DNA from: Campylobacter hepaticus
GTDB lineage: Bacteria; Campylobacterota; Campylobacteria; Campylobacterales; Campylobacteraceae
Direction: 5' to 3'
NCBI RefSeq assembly: GCF_001687475.2
Contig: NZ_CP031611.1
Span: 310,001-374,000, forward strand
DNA: 64,000 nt
Shown here one piece after another: positions 1 to 9,163 of this stretch. The position numbers and the translations under genes were made by a program. The notes beneath the pieces are model-generated. The model saw only the letters and a program-made list of their open reading frames with translations. It did no database searches and was not told the origin of the DNA. Position 1 is the first letter of the stretch, and the number at the start of each line of letters is the position of its first letter.

Positions 1-1088
1 AAAATCTTCCTATTATTTTGCCAGATGATGTTGAAATTACAGGTGAAGGAAATCCATTAGATAGGCATCCAACTTGGAAAATGTGCATTTGTCCAAAATG
101 TGGTAAACAAGCACAAAAAGAAAGTGATACTTTAGATACATTTTTTGAGAGTTCATGGTATTTTGCACGTTTTGCAAGTGATGAAAATACTTGGGAAGAT
201 AAAGTTTTAGATGAAAAAAGTGTGCAATATTGGATGAATGTGGATCAATATATAGGTGGTATTGAGCATGCTATTTTGCATTTACTTTATGCTAGATTTT
301 TTCAAAAAGTTTTAAGAGATTTAGGGTATTTAACTCAAGATGAACCTTTTAATAGACTTTTAACTCAGGGTATGGTTTTAAAAAATGGGGTTAAAATGTC
401 AAAATCTAAAGGAAATGTTGTAGATCCTGATGAAATTGTTGAAAAATATGGTGCTGATACGGCAAGACTTTTTATACTTTTTGCTGCACCCCCGGCTAAA
501 GAATTAGAATGGAATGATGATGCACTTGAAGGTGCTTATAGATTTATTTGTAAGCTTTATGATAGGGCGCAAAATGTGAAAAAAGGTGTATTATTAAAAT
601 TAAATCAAGAAGATTTAAATAAAGAAGAAAAATATGCAAGGTTAAAAGTTTATGAAGCTTTAAAAAAATCTTTTGAAGTATATCACCAAAGTTTTGCTTT
701 TAATACTTTAATTGCAGCTTGTATGGAAGCTTTAAATGCATTAGGAGTTTGCAAAAATGAAGCTTTAGAACAAGAAGCATTTTATATTATTTTAAATATT
801 TTAGAACCTATTATTCCTCATATTTGTTTTGAACTTAGCAAAGAACTTTTTGATTGTAAAAATTTTACAAAATTAGAATTAAAAGAAGAGGTTTTTATTA
901 AAGATAGTGTAATTTTAGTAGTAAGTATTAATGGCAAAAAAAGAGTTGAATTTGAGGTTTCAAATACAACTAGTGAAAAAGAAATTTTAATGCTTGCAAA
1001 AGAACATGTAGCAAAATGGCTTGAAGGTAAAAGTATCATTAAAGAGATTTATGTAAAGGATAAATTAGTTAATTTGGTGATTAAATGA
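1..1088 (+). CDS. leuS: Leucyl-tRNA synthetase, 3' part (partial)
   Basis: This is the C-terminal part of a class Ia leucyl-tRNA synthetase, which charges tRNA-Leu in the cytoplasm. The reading frame is already open at the window edge (in-frame codons from base 3), so the apparent TTG start at 18 is not the real start; roughly the last 362 codons of a protein usually near 810 residues are present. The class I signature KMSKS is visible at about 395-412 (VKMSKSKGN), followed by the helical anticodon-binding domain and the small C-terminal domain. The stop overlaps the next start by 4 nt (ATGA at 1085), suggesting translational coupling to the LptE-like gene. The call is very secure. Confidence 0.97.
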   Translation, partial: NLPIILPDDVEITGEGNPLDRHPTWKMCICPKCGKQAQKESDTLDTFFESSWYFARFASDENTWEDKVLDEKSVQYWMNVDQYIGGIEHAILHLLYARFFQKVLRDLGYLTQDEPFNRLLTQGMVLKNGVKMSKSKGNVVDPDEIVEKYGADTARLFILFAAPPAKELEWNDDALEGAYRFICKLYDRAQNVKKGVLLKLNQEDLNKEEKYARLKVYEALKKSFEVYHQSFAFNTLIAACMEALNALGVCKNEALEQEAFYIILNILEPIIPHICFELSKELFDCKNFTKLELKEEVFIKDSVILVVSINGKKRVEFEVSNTTSEKEILMLAKEHVAKWLEGKSIIKEIYVKDKLVNLVIK

Positions 1089-1597
1089 AAAAAATTTTAG
1101 TTTGTTGTATAGTTTTATTTTTACATGCTTGTGGTTATATTCCTACTTCAAAAATTGCTAATAATATTTTTGATGAAAAAGTTTATGTTAATGTTGAATT
1201 AAGCCAACAAGATCCAAGAAATAGTATTTTTGTGGCAGATACTTTAAAAGAAATGGTGATTTCAAAATTAGGACGCAAGCTTGCTTTAAAACATGAAGCT
1301 GATGATGTGATTAATGTTAAAATGAATAATTTAGAATTTATTCCTTTAGCCTATGATAAGCATGGTTATGTTATTAGCTATAAAGCTAAGTTAAATTTAG
1401 ATTTTAATGTAGTTTTTAAAGATGGAACAAGTCAAACTTTTAGTACAAGTGGGACTTATAATTTTGAAATTTCGCCTAATAGCATTATTAGCGATTCTGC
1501 ACGATATGAGGCTATTCGATCAGCTTCTGGTGAAGCATTTGATGAATTTATTTCAGTAATAGCTATCAAAGGGCAAAGGCGTGATACCAAATATTAA
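1085..1597 (+). CDS. lptE: LptE-like LPS-assembly lipoprotein
   Basis: A 170-residue predicted lipoprotein. Residues 1-16 form a lipoprotein signal with lipobox L-H-A-C (Cys16), so the mature protein should be anchored in the outer membrane. The body is a short alpha/beta protein with no membrane segment, matching the LptE family that plugs the LptD barrel during lipopolysaccharide (here lipooligosaccharide) export. In C. jejuni the gene after leuS (Cj1090c, from memory) is annotated the same way. The start overlaps the leuS stop by 4 nt and its end overlaps the next gene by 17 nt, so the three are probably one transcript. The family assignment rests on lipobox, size and synteny; LptE sequences are poorly conserved. 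Confidence 0.75.
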   Translation: MKKILVCCIVLFLHACGYIPTSKIANNIFDEKVYVNVELSQQDPRNSIFVADTLKEMVISKLGRKLALKHEADDVINVKMNNLEFIPLAYDKHGYVISYKAKLNLDFNVVFKDGTSQTFSTSGTYNFEISPNSIISDSARYEAIRSASGEAFDEFISVIAIKGQRRDTKY

Positions 1598-2960
1598 TGA
1601 AATAGCAAAGCAAACTTTAATTGTATTAAAAGAAAGAAAATTAAAACCTACTCCTGAAAATTATACAGAAATTTTTGAAGAAATTTCTTCAAAATATGGT
1701 ATTACAAGTTCAAATAAGATAAAGCTTGATAAATATAAAGCCTTGCTTTTGCCAATTTATCAGCAAGAATTAGATTTAAAAACAGTGCGGAATTTAGAAG
1801 AATTGGTGAGTTTTTTGATTTCTATTTTAAATAGACAAAGTGGAAAGCAATTTAGTGAATTTTTTGAATTATTAACTTTGATATCTAAAATTTTGCAAAT
1901 AAGTAAAGATAAAAAAATAAAAGAATTAGCTAGAATAACTTCAATTCGGATTTCTAAAACAATGGATAGTGAAAATATTTATTTACTTTCTAAAAAATGG
2001 AAAGAACTTGAAAATAGTTATGAAGAAAGCGATTTAGAAGAGCAACTTCGAAAATATGGTATTAATAAACATGATGATTATGATAGTGTCATTAAAAAGC
2101 TTTTAACAAAACTTCAAAAACACGGTGATGAGTATTTTGCTCATTTATTATCTTTAGGTTTGAAACCTTCATTGGTACAAGATTTAAAAATTCAAACTTT
2201 TATGCAAAATTTAATGCAAAAACCTTTTATAATAAATGAAGATAATTTTAAAACTGAATTGATGCAATTAATTAATTACCGTTTAGCAGTTGATAATATG
2301 TATGTACAAAAAAATTTAAATTTTTTTAATGATAATTTAAAAAAAATTGAAGAATTACTTTTTTTACTTGATAAATCTTATGAAAGTAATATAGATTTTA
2401 TTCATTCTTTAAAAGCTGATGAAAATGGGAAAATAAGGCTTAGTTTTGAAGATTTGAAGTTAAAATTTCAACGACTTGGAGAAAAAATTACATCTTTACA
2501 CAATCAAATCCAATTTGCTCAAAATATAGAAGAAAGAGAAGCTTGGAATGTGTTTAAAGAACTTGATAAGATGGATGAAAATTTTAATAAATATAAGGTT
2601 AATTATTCTTTAGTTTTATTTTCTATAACTAATTATCTTTTTATTATGGAAAAATATGGTATAGGAAGTTTAAATGAGATCTTTGTGCGTTTTAAAAAAA
2701 TTCTTAAAGATTCTTGTAGTGAATTGGATGAGCTTTGGATGATAGATGAAAAAAGTTATTTAATCATATCTCCTGGAAAAAGTAAAGATGAAATGACTCA
2801 GCTTATTGCAAAAAATCTTAGAGCTATAGAAAATTTTAGATTTATTCATAAGCAAGATATTATCACCCCTAAAATTCATGTGACTTATCTTGATAAACAA
2901 AGTAAACCTAATATGAATCTTTTAGAAGAACTAATGAAGCAAATTACAATAATAAAGTGA
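1581..2960 (+). CDS. Degenerate GGDEF-like protein of unknown function
   Basis: A 459-residue cytoplasmic protein equivalent to C. jejuni Cj1089c (from memory). The N-terminus (about residues 1-45, with K-P-T-P-E-N-Y) looks like the segment found at the start of many epsilonproteobacterial diguanylate cyclases. The middle is mostly helical. The last 120 residues have the strand/helix spacing of a GGDEF domain, but the position of the catalytic loop reads M-I-D-E-K-S-Y, so no GGDEF motif remains and cyclase activity is unlikely. It overlaps the lptE-like gene by 17 nt and the next gene by 4 nt (GTGA). The GGDEF relationship is inference from pattern only; a function cannot be assigned. Confidence 0.6.
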   Translation: MIPNINEIAKQTLIVLKERKLKPTPENYTEIFEEISSKYGITSSNKIKLDKYKALLLPIYQQELDLKTVRNLEELVSFLISILNRQSGKQFSEFFELLTLISKILQISKDKKIKELARITSIRISKTMDSENIYLLSKKWKELENSYEESDLEEQLRKYGINKHDDYDSVIKKLLTKLQKHGDEYFAHLLSLGLKPSLVQDLKIQTFMQNLMQKPFIINEDNFKTELMQLINYRLAVDNMYVQKNLNFFNDNLKKIEELLFLLDKSYESNIDFIHSLKADENGKIRLSFEDLKLKFQRLGEKITSLHNQIQFAQNIEEREAWNVFKELDKMDENFNKYKVNYSLVLFSITNYLFIMEKYGIGSLNEIFVRFKKILKDSCSELDELWMIDEKSYLIISPGKSKDEMTQLIAKNLRAIENFRFIHKQDIITPKIHVTYLDKQSKPNMNLLEELMKQITIIK

Positions 2961-4129
2961 GTAAAATGATGAAAGTTGAGAGTTTTTTGCTTCAGAAAAC
3001 TATGAATTATGATAAAATTGATTGTTTTTTGATGTTTAAAATGTATGAAAAATATAAAAATTTTTTTAAAGATATACCTATAATTCAACTTGTAGGTACT
3101 AATGGTAAGGGTAGTACAGGTAGATTTTTAACTCAACTTTTAGAAAACTTAAATTATACCATAGGTCATTATACTAGTCCTCATATTTTTACATTTAATG
3201 AAAGGTTTTATCTTAAAGGTGAAATTGTAAGTGATGAACAATTGGAAAAATCACATGAAAAACTTGAAAAAATTTTTCAAAAAGATTTATATAGATTGAG
3301 TTATTTTGAATATGCTACTTTTTTAGCTATGTTTATATTTGAAGAATGTGATTTTATTATTTTAGAAGCAGGTGTGGGTGGAGAATACGATGCTACTTCT
3401 ATATTTGAAAGAAAAATGAATATTTTTACAAAAATCGGTTTAGATCATACTCAAATTTTAGGTCATTCTTTAGAACTTATTGCAAGAACAAAACTTAAAG
3501 TTATGGCACCTTTGGCACTCATTAGTGATGAACAAGAACAAAGTGTTTTAAATTTAGCAAAAAAAATTGCTTTATTAAAGAATGTTAATTTACAAATAGC
3601 TTCTTTAAGTGCTGATTTAAAGAAAGATTTTGAAATTTATTGTATAAAATATTCTTTACCTTATTTTTTAAAACATAATTTAAAGCTTGCTTTAAGAGCT
3701 TGTGAAATTTTAAGCTCTAAAGAACAAACTTTAAGAGCTTTGAGGAAATTACAAGCTTTAAATTTAAGAGCTAGATGTGAACAAATTGATAAGGATATTT
3801 TTATTGATGTTGGACATAATATTATGGCTGCTCAAGCTTTACTTGAGAAATTTAAAGGTGAAAAATTGATTCTTATTTATAATTCTTATTTAGATAAAGA
3901 TATTTTTCAAATTTTAAAAACATTAAAGCCTATTATTGATACAATACAAATATATAAGTATAAAAGTATAGAACGAAAACTAGCTGATGATCAAATTTAT
4001 AGCATTGCATCAAAACTAGAAATAAAATGTGAAGAATTTAAAAAATTAGAAGAAAATAAAAAGAAATTAGTTTTTGGATCTTTTATGTTAGTAGAAAATT
4101 TTTTAAAGGAGTGGTATGGTAAAAAATAA
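2957..4129 (+). CDS. folC: Bifunctional folylpolyglutamate/dihydrofolate synthase
   Basis: A Mur-ligase-family enzyme of 390 residues that adds glutamate to folates and, in bacteria, usually also makes dihydrofolate from dihydropteroate. The ATP-binding loop V-G-T-N-G-K-G-S-T-G lies at residues 46-55, and the second conserved region E-A-G-V-G-G-E-Y-D-A-T is present near residue 140, as in FolC. The annotated start is GTG at 2957, overlapping the upstream stop (GTGA); ATG codons at 2966 and 2969 are equally possible since no strong ribosome binding site separates them. The 3' end overlaps the M23 peptidase gene by 14 nt. Confidence 0.93.
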   Translation: MSKMMKVESFLLQKTMNYDKIDCFLMFKMYEKYKNFFKDIPIIQLVGTNGKGSTGRFLTQLLENLNYTIGHYTSPHIFTFNERFYLKGEIVSDEQLEKSHEKLEKIFQKDLYRLSYFEYATFLAMFIFEECDFIILEAGVGGEYDATSIFERKMNIFTKIGLDHTQILGHSLELIARTKLKVMAPLALISDEQEQSVLNLAKKIALLKNVNLQIASLSADLKKDFEIYCIKYSLPYFLKHNLKLALRACEILSSKEQTLRALRKLQALNLRARCEQIDKDIFIDVGHNIMAAQALLEKFKGEKLILIYNSYLDKDIFQILKTLKPIIDTIQIYKYKSIERKLADDQIYSIASKLEIKCEEFKKLEENKKKLVFGSFMLVENFLKEWYGKK

Positions 4130-5018
4130 GTTCACTATTACCATTACGGATATTAACGGTTCAAAACATTTTTATTTAAATCAAATTATTAAAACAATAG
4201 TTTTTTACACTTTAGCTTTTATTGTTTTATTTTTGATTTTTAGTGGTTTTTATATTAAGTATCTTGATAATAAATTAGATCACATTAATCAAAAAAGAGA
4301 AGAGCTTTTAAAAAAAAGTAAAGAATTAGAACTAGTTAATGTGCAAATGCAAAAAAGTATAGAGGAGAAGGCTCAACAATATGCAGCTATTGAAGATAAA
4401 ATAGCTTCTTTTGAAGAAGTTTTAGGTTTGGAGTCAGAAAATAATCTTACAATAAGTGCAAGGCTTGATAATCTTGAGCTTACTAATGAGCAACAGCTTA
4501 GTATTTTAGGACAAATTCCTAATGGATGGCCTATTGAAAATAAAGGAGTTACTGGTAATTTTGGATGGAGGGAGCATCCTCTTTTAAAAAGAAAAGAATT
4601 TCATCCAGGAATAGATTTAAGAGCTGAAATTGGAACTCCTATTTATGCTCCAGCAAGTGGAGTGGTAGAATTTTCAGGCTATAGTGATAATGGTTATGGT
4701 TATAATGTGATTTTATTGCATAACTTTGGTTTTAAAACTGTATTTGCGCATATGATGCGCAAAGAAGTTGTTAAAGCGGGTCAATTTGTAAGTAAGGGAC
4801 AATTGATAGGATATACTGGAAATACAGGTCTTTCAACTGGACCGCATTTACATTATGAGGTAAGGTTTATTAATAAAACTTTAGAACCTTTATATTTTTT
4901 AAAATTACAAAGAAAAAATATAGATGATTTTTTTAATCAAGAAAGGAGAGTGCCATGGCAATCTTTAATAAAAGCAGTGTCAGCCCAACATCCAGCTCTA
5001 ATTCAGAAACAACTGTAA
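4116..5018 (+). CDS. M23-family peptidoglycan endopeptidase (cell-shape, Csd1/Pgp3-like)
   Basis: A 300-residue membrane-anchored zinc peptidase. Residues about 25-46 form one membrane segment, 50-125 a coiled coil, and 140-260 the M23 (LytM) domain with metal ligands H163-x3-D167 and H244-x-H246. It should cut cross-linked muropeptides in the periplasm. Its immediate partner, overlapping it by 64 nt, is a bactofilin gene; this pair corresponds to csd1-ccmA of Helicobacter pylori and to the C. jejuni helical-shape genes Cj1087c (called pgp3 in literature as I recall) and Cj1086c. ATG at 4116 is preceded by AAAGGAG. The peptidase family is certain, the precise shape role is by homology. Confidence 0.92.
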   Translation: MVKNKFTITITDINGSKHFYLNQIIKTIVFYTLAFIVLFLIFSGFYIKYLDNKLDHINQKREELLKKSKELELVNVQMQKSIEEKAQQYAAIEDKIASFEEVLGLESENNLTISARLDNLELTNEQQLSILGQIPNGWPIENKGVTGNFGWREHPLLKRKEFHPGIDLRAEIGTPIYAPASGVVEFSGYSDNGYGYNVILLHNFGFKTVFAHMMRKEVVKAGQFVSKGQLIGYTGNTGLSTGPHLHYEVRFINKTLEPLYFLKLQRKNIDDFFNQERRVPWQSLIKAVSAQHPALIQKQL

Positions 5019-5350
5019 TTTCTTCAGGTGCTAGGATTGAAGGTAAATTTTATTTTGCTTCTATGCTTCATGTAGATGGTGAATTAAGCGGTGTTATTCA
5101 TTCTGAAAGTATAGTTGTGATTGGAAAAAATGGGAATTTAAAAGGTGAATTGCAAGCAGATAAAATTGTAGTAAATGGTTATTTTGAAGGACAACTTGAG
5201 GCAAGTAGTTTAGAAATTTTATCAGGAGGGGTAGTTAATGGTGATATTATCATACAAAAAATTTCTATAGAAAATGGAGGTCGTTTTAATGGGACTAGTA
5301 GGATTAAAGAAGGAACCATTGGACTGATTGAAAATAATAATGAAGAATAA
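4955..5350 (+). CDS. ccmA: Bactofilin (CcmA-like cell-shape protein)
   Basis: A 131-residue bactofilin: a short polar N-terminal tail (residues 1-20) followed by repeated short strands rich in G-x-hydrophobic units that form the right-handed beta-helix core of the polymerising domain (about 25-120). Bactofilins assemble filaments without nucleotide and here probably organise the adjacent M23 peptidase to produce helical cells. ATG at 4955 has an AAAGGAGAG ribosome binding site and lies inside the end of the peptidase gene, a 64-nt overlap in another frame. The stop overlaps the mfd start by 1 nt. Confidence 0.93.
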   Translation: MAIFNKSSVSPTSSSNSETTVISSGARIEGKFYFASMLHVDGELSGVIHSESIVVIGKNGNLKGELQADKIVVNGYFEGQLEASSLEILSGGVVNGDIIIQKISIENGGRFNGTSRIKEGTIGLIENNNEE

Positions 5351-8286
5351 TGCAAGCATCATTTTATGAATATTTAAACAATTATAAATCTTGTGAACTT
5401 ATACTTTGCAAAGATAGCAAGCAAGCTGATTTACTTGCACAAGTATCTTGTTTTAAGGGTTTAAAAACTTTTGTTTTACCAGATTTTAGAGCACAATTTG
5501 GCGATGATTTAAGAGCTTTTTCTAAAGAACTTTTTGAGCTTTGTAGGGTTTTAAATTTTTATCATCAAGAAAAAGATAAGAAAATTCTTATCTCTCCTTT
5601 GCATACGGTTTTAAATAAGCTTCCAGCAAAAAAACATCTACAAAATTATTTTATTAATAAGAAGCAAAAACTTAAATTACATGCTTTTAAAGATGAAATT
5701 TTAAGATTAGGTTATGAATTTGTGGATATGGTGCAAGATAAGGGTGAAATTTCTATACGTGCAGATATTATCGATATATTTTGTATTAATGAAGATCAGC
5801 CTATAAGAATTTTACTTTTTGATGATGAAGTTGAAAGTATTAGATATTTTGATTTGCAAACACAAAAATCTATTCCTAAGGAATTAAATTTTGTTGCAAT
5901 TTGTCCTTTTTTAAAATATTTTGATCAAGAAAGTTATAACAATTTCCAAGAAAAATTAGAAGAGTTTCAAAGTGATGTTTTAATACACGATATTAATTCA
6001 CTAGGATTTTGGTGTATTAATGATTTTTTTGATTATTTAGAGCTTGATTTTTTAGCTTGTGAACGATTTGATACTAGTGAATATGAAAAGGATGTTAGCT
6101 TTATTAATGCTAAAATTTTACCTCAGGCAAAAACTTTTAAAGAATTACAAAGTGTTTATAATAAAGATTTTTTCCAATTTCATAAAGATAAAAAAATAAT
6201 TCTTTTAGCTAAAAATGAAGCACTTTTTAAGGCTTTAGAACTTGAAAATATGCAAAATATTCATTTTATTAAAAGTGATTTAAGGCTTAATCTTATAGGT
6301 TTAAAAGAATTAATTATTTCTTTAAATCAAAAAGAAAAACAAAAAATAAGAAAGAAAAATACTTTAATTATAGATGAATTAAAAAATGGCGATTATATAG
6401 TACATGAAGATTATGGAGTGGGAAGATTTTTAGGTCTTGAAATGATTATTGTAGGTGGTGCAAAAAAAGAGTTTGTTGCTATAGAATATCAAAATTCAGA
6501 TAAGCTTCTTTTACCAGTAGAAAATTTATATTTAATTGATAAATACTTAGGGGTAAGTGGTGGTGTTCCTAATTTAGACAAGCTAGGTAAAACAAGTTTT
6601 ATTAAATTAAAAGAAAAACTTAAAACTAAGCTTCTAGCTATTGCTTGTGAAATCACCGCAATGGCTGCTAAAAGATCTTTAATACAAGCTAAAAAAATAG
6701 AAATTAATTTAGATTATCAAGCTCATTTTGTCGCTAAAGCTGGTTTTTCTTATACTAGTGATCAAGAAAAAGCTTGTAATGAAATTTTAAAAGATTTTCA
6801 AAGTCAAAAAATCATGGATAGACTTTTAAGCGGTGATGTGGGTTTTGGCAAAACCGAGGTAGCGATGAATGCTATTTATCCTGTTGTTAAAAGTGGGTTT
6901 TGTGCTTTTGTATTTGTGCCAACAACTTTGCTTTCTCATCAACATTTTAAAACTTTGAAAAAGCGTTTTACTCCTTTTAATATAGAAGTTTTTAAATATG
7001 ATCGTTTCACAAGTAGTATAGAAAAAAAACAACTTTTAAAATTTTTAAAAGAAAATAAAGCTTGTGTTGTAGTAGGCACTCACGCACTTTTAAATGTAGA
7101 ATGTGATAATTTAGCTCTTGTTATTATTGATGAAGAACATAAATTTGGAGTAAAACAAAAAGAAAAACTTAAAGAAATTGCTCAAAATTCTCATATTTTA
7201 TCTATGTCAGCAACTCCTATACCAAGAAGTTTAAATCAAGCTTTAAGTTCTATAAAATCTTATAGTATTTTACAAACTCCTCCAGAGGATAGGATGGATG
7301 TAAGGACTTTTGTTAGAGAAAATGATGATGCTCTTTTAAAAGAAGCTATAGCAAGAGAATTAAGGCGTAATGGACAAATTTTTTATATTCATAATCATAT
7401 TGCAAGTATACAAGAGTGTAAAAAGCATTTATTAGAACTTTTTCCTACTTTGCGTATTTTAATCTTGCATTCTAAAATTGATGCTAAGACTCAAGAAGAA
7501 GAAATGTTAAAATTTGAAAATAAAGAATATGATATGCTTTTAAGTACTTCTATTATAGAAAGTGGTATTGATTTGCCAAATGCAAATACTATTATTGTAG
7601 AAAAAAGTGATCATTTTGGTATGGCTGATTTGCATCAATTAAGAGGACGTGTAGGAAGAAGTGATAAACAAGGGTATTGTTATTTTTTAATTGAAGATAA
7701 GAATATAATTACTAAAGATGCTTTAAAACGTTTAGTTTCTTTAGAAAGCAATTCTTTTTTAGGTGCAGGTTCTATTCTAGCTTATCATGATCTTGAAATT
7801 CGTGGCGGCGGTAATTTATTAGGCGTAGATCAAAGTGGTCATATAGAGCAAATTGGTTATAGTTTATACCTTAAAATGCTAGAATATGAGCTTAATGCTT
7901 TAAGTAAAAGTGAGTTAGGTTTACAAGAAAATAAACTTGATTTAAAACTTAATATTAATGCTTTTTTAAATAGTGAGCTTATTAGTGAAGATCGTTTAAG
8001 GCTTGAGCTTTATAGAAGATTAAGTAGGTGTAAAGAGCTTCATGATGTTTATGAAATTGAAGGAGAAATAGAAGATCGTTTTGGTAAACTTGATACTTAT
8101 ACTAAACAGTTTTTATCTTTAATTATTATTAAAATTTTGGCTTTAAATAAATTTAAAAGCATAGGTAATTTTGAACAAAATATACAATTTGTTACTTTAA
8201 ACGATGAAAAAGAAGTTATTAAGGCAAAAAGTAAAGATGATGAGGATATTTTAGAAGCTATTTTAATATACCTTAGAAAGATTTAA
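5350..8286 (+). CDS. mfd: Transcription-repair coupling factor
   Basis: A 978-residue DNA translocase that displaces RNA polymerase stalled at lesions and recruits UvrA. The order seen is a shortened UvrB-like N-terminal region, an RNA-polymerase-interacting (CarD-like) domain near residues 340-400 (G-D-Y-I-V-H-E-D-Y-G-V-G), a RecG-type helicase core with Walker A G-D-V-G-F-G-K-T near residue 497 and the D-E-E-H box near 595, and a C-terminal TRCF domain. It is shorter than E. coli Mfd (1148 residues), as usual for Campylobacter. The ATG start overlaps the bactofilin stop by one base. It is the last gene of this run; a 190-nt spacer follows. Confidence 0.97.
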   Translation: MQASFYEYLNNYKSCELILCKDSKQADLLAQVSCFKGLKTFVLPDFRAQFGDDLRAFSKELFELCRVLNFYHQEKDKKILISPLHTVLNKLPAKKHLQNYFINKKQKLKLHAFKDEILRLGYEFVDMVQDKGEISIRADIIDIFCINEDQPIRILLFDDEVESIRYFDLQTQKSIPKELNFVAICPFLKYFDQESYNNFQEKLEEFQSDVLIHDINSLGFWCINDFFDYLELDFLACERFDTSEYEKDVSFINAKILPQAKTFKELQSVYNKDFFQFHKDKKIILLAKNEALFKALELENMQNIHFIKSDLRLNLIGLKELIISLNQKEKQKIRKKNTLIIDELKNGDYIVHEDYGVGRFLGLEMIIVGGAKKEFVAIEYQNSDKLLLPVENLYLIDKYLGVSGGVPNLDKLGKTSFIKLKEKLKTKLLAIACEITAMAAKRSLIQAKKIEINLDYQAHFVAKAGFSYTSDQEKACNEILKDFQSQKIMDRLLSGDVGFGKTEVAMNAIYPVVKSGFCAFVFVPTTLLSHQHFKTLKKRFTPFNIEVFKYDRFTSSIEKKQLLKFLKENKACVVVGTHALLNVECDNLALVIIDEEHKFGVKQKEKLKEIAQNSHILSMSATPIPRSLNQALSSIKSYSILQTPPEDRMDVRTFVRENDDALLKEAIARELRRNGQIFYIHNHIASIQECKKHLLELFPTLRILILHSKIDAKTQEEEMLKFENKEYDMLLSTSIIESGIDLPNANTIIVEKSDHFGMADLHQLRGRVGRSDKQGYCYFLIEDKNIITKDALKRLVSLESNSFLGAGSILAYHDLEIRGGGNLLGVDQSGHIEQIGYSLYLKMLEYELNALSKSELGLQENKLDLKLNINAFLNSELISEDRLRLELYRRLSRCKELHDVYEIEGEIEDRFGKLDTYTKQFLSLIIIKILALNKFKSIGNFEQNIQFVTLNDEKEVIKAKSKDDEDILEAILIYLRKI

Positions 8287-8287
8287 A

Positions 8288-8379
8288 AAGAAGATTTATC
8301 TAAATATGTTATTTGCCATTTTTTTATAAAAATAATTTTAAATTCTTGAGTAAAAAATAACTTTATAATAAATCTTCTT
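8288..8379 (+). repeat. 12-bp inverted repeat in mfd 3' spacer
   Basis: The arms AAGAAGATTTAT (8288-8299) and ATAAATCTTCTT (8368-8379) are exact reverse complements 68 nt apart. They begin directly after the mfd stop codon and would close a long AT-rich structure in the mfd transcript or in the leader of the glycosylase gene. There is no classic terminator U-tract after the right arm. The rest of the 8287-8476 spacer is AT-rich and holds no gene that I can see. Confidence 0.5.
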
Positions 8380-8476
8380 ATAAGAATAAAAACAGTAGAT
8401 TTATAGTGTGCTTATTTATTAGCTTTGATGAAATAGGATGTAAAAATAGTATTTTAAATTTTGAAGGAGAATTTTA

Positions 8477-9163
8477 ATGACTGGGGCTCAAATTTTTGAA
8501 AAACTTTTAAAATTTAATTTAAATTATCAAGAATTTGATTGGTTGGCAAATCAAGGTTTAAGTGATTTTGAACTTTTGGTTTCTGTAATTTTAACTCAAA
8601 ATACAAATTGGAAAAATGTTTTAAAAGCTTTAGAAAATTTAAGGCAAGAAAATATTACTCATATAGAACAAATTAATAATTTATCAGATTTAAGACTTGC
8701 ATCTTTGATTAAACCGAGTGGATTTTATAATACTAAAGCAAAGCGTTTAAAAAATTTAATACAAAAAATTTTAAATACTTATGAAAATTGGGACGATTTT
8801 AAAACTAATGTTGATAGAAAATGGCTTTTAGATATTAAAGGTTTGGGCTTTGAAAGCGCTGATAGTGTTTTAAATTATCTTTGCAAAAGAGAAATTTTAG
8901 TTGTAGATAGTTATAGTATGCGTTTGGCTTTAAATTTAGGTTATGAATTTGAACATTATGAAGAATTAAGAGAATTTTTACAAAGTGATATAAAAAATAA
9001 GCAAGATAACTTATGCAAGATTATAAATAAAAAATGCCCTCTTTATGAGCTTTATCAAATTTTTCATGCTCTTATTGTGGCCTTTGCCAAAGAGAGTTTT
9101 AAAGGAATGAGGTTAAGTTTACAAGGAGAGCAATATATAAGAAAATTAAAGGAAATTTTATGA
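8477..9163 (+). CDS. MagIII-like 3-methyladenine DNA glycosylase (endonuclease III fold)
   Basis: A 228-residue helix-hairpin-helix GPD glycosylase that would excise alkylated purines. The HhH motif is L-L-D-I-K-G-L-G-F-E-S-A-D (about residues 117-129), and the catalytic Asp follows in V-V-D-S-Y near 144. The lysine that endonuclease III uses for lyase chemistry (K in G-R-K-T) is Glu here, and the C-terminal four-cysteine iron-sulfur motif is absent. Both traits fit the monofunctional H. pylori MagIII class rather than Nth. ATG at 8477 has a GAAGGAGA ribosome binding site. The gene overlaps thiD by 4 nt. Confidence 0.82.
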   Translation: MTGAQIFEKLLKFNLNYQEFDWLANQGLSDFELLVSVILTQNTNWKNVLKALENLRQENITHIEQINNLSDLRLASLIKPSGFYNTKAKRLKNLIQKILNTYENWDDFKTNVDRKWLLDIKGLGFESADSVLNYLCKREILVVDSYSMRLALNLGYEFEHYEELREFLQSDIKNKQDNLCKIINKKCPLYELYQIFHALIVAFAKESFKGMRLSLQGEQYIRKLKEIL

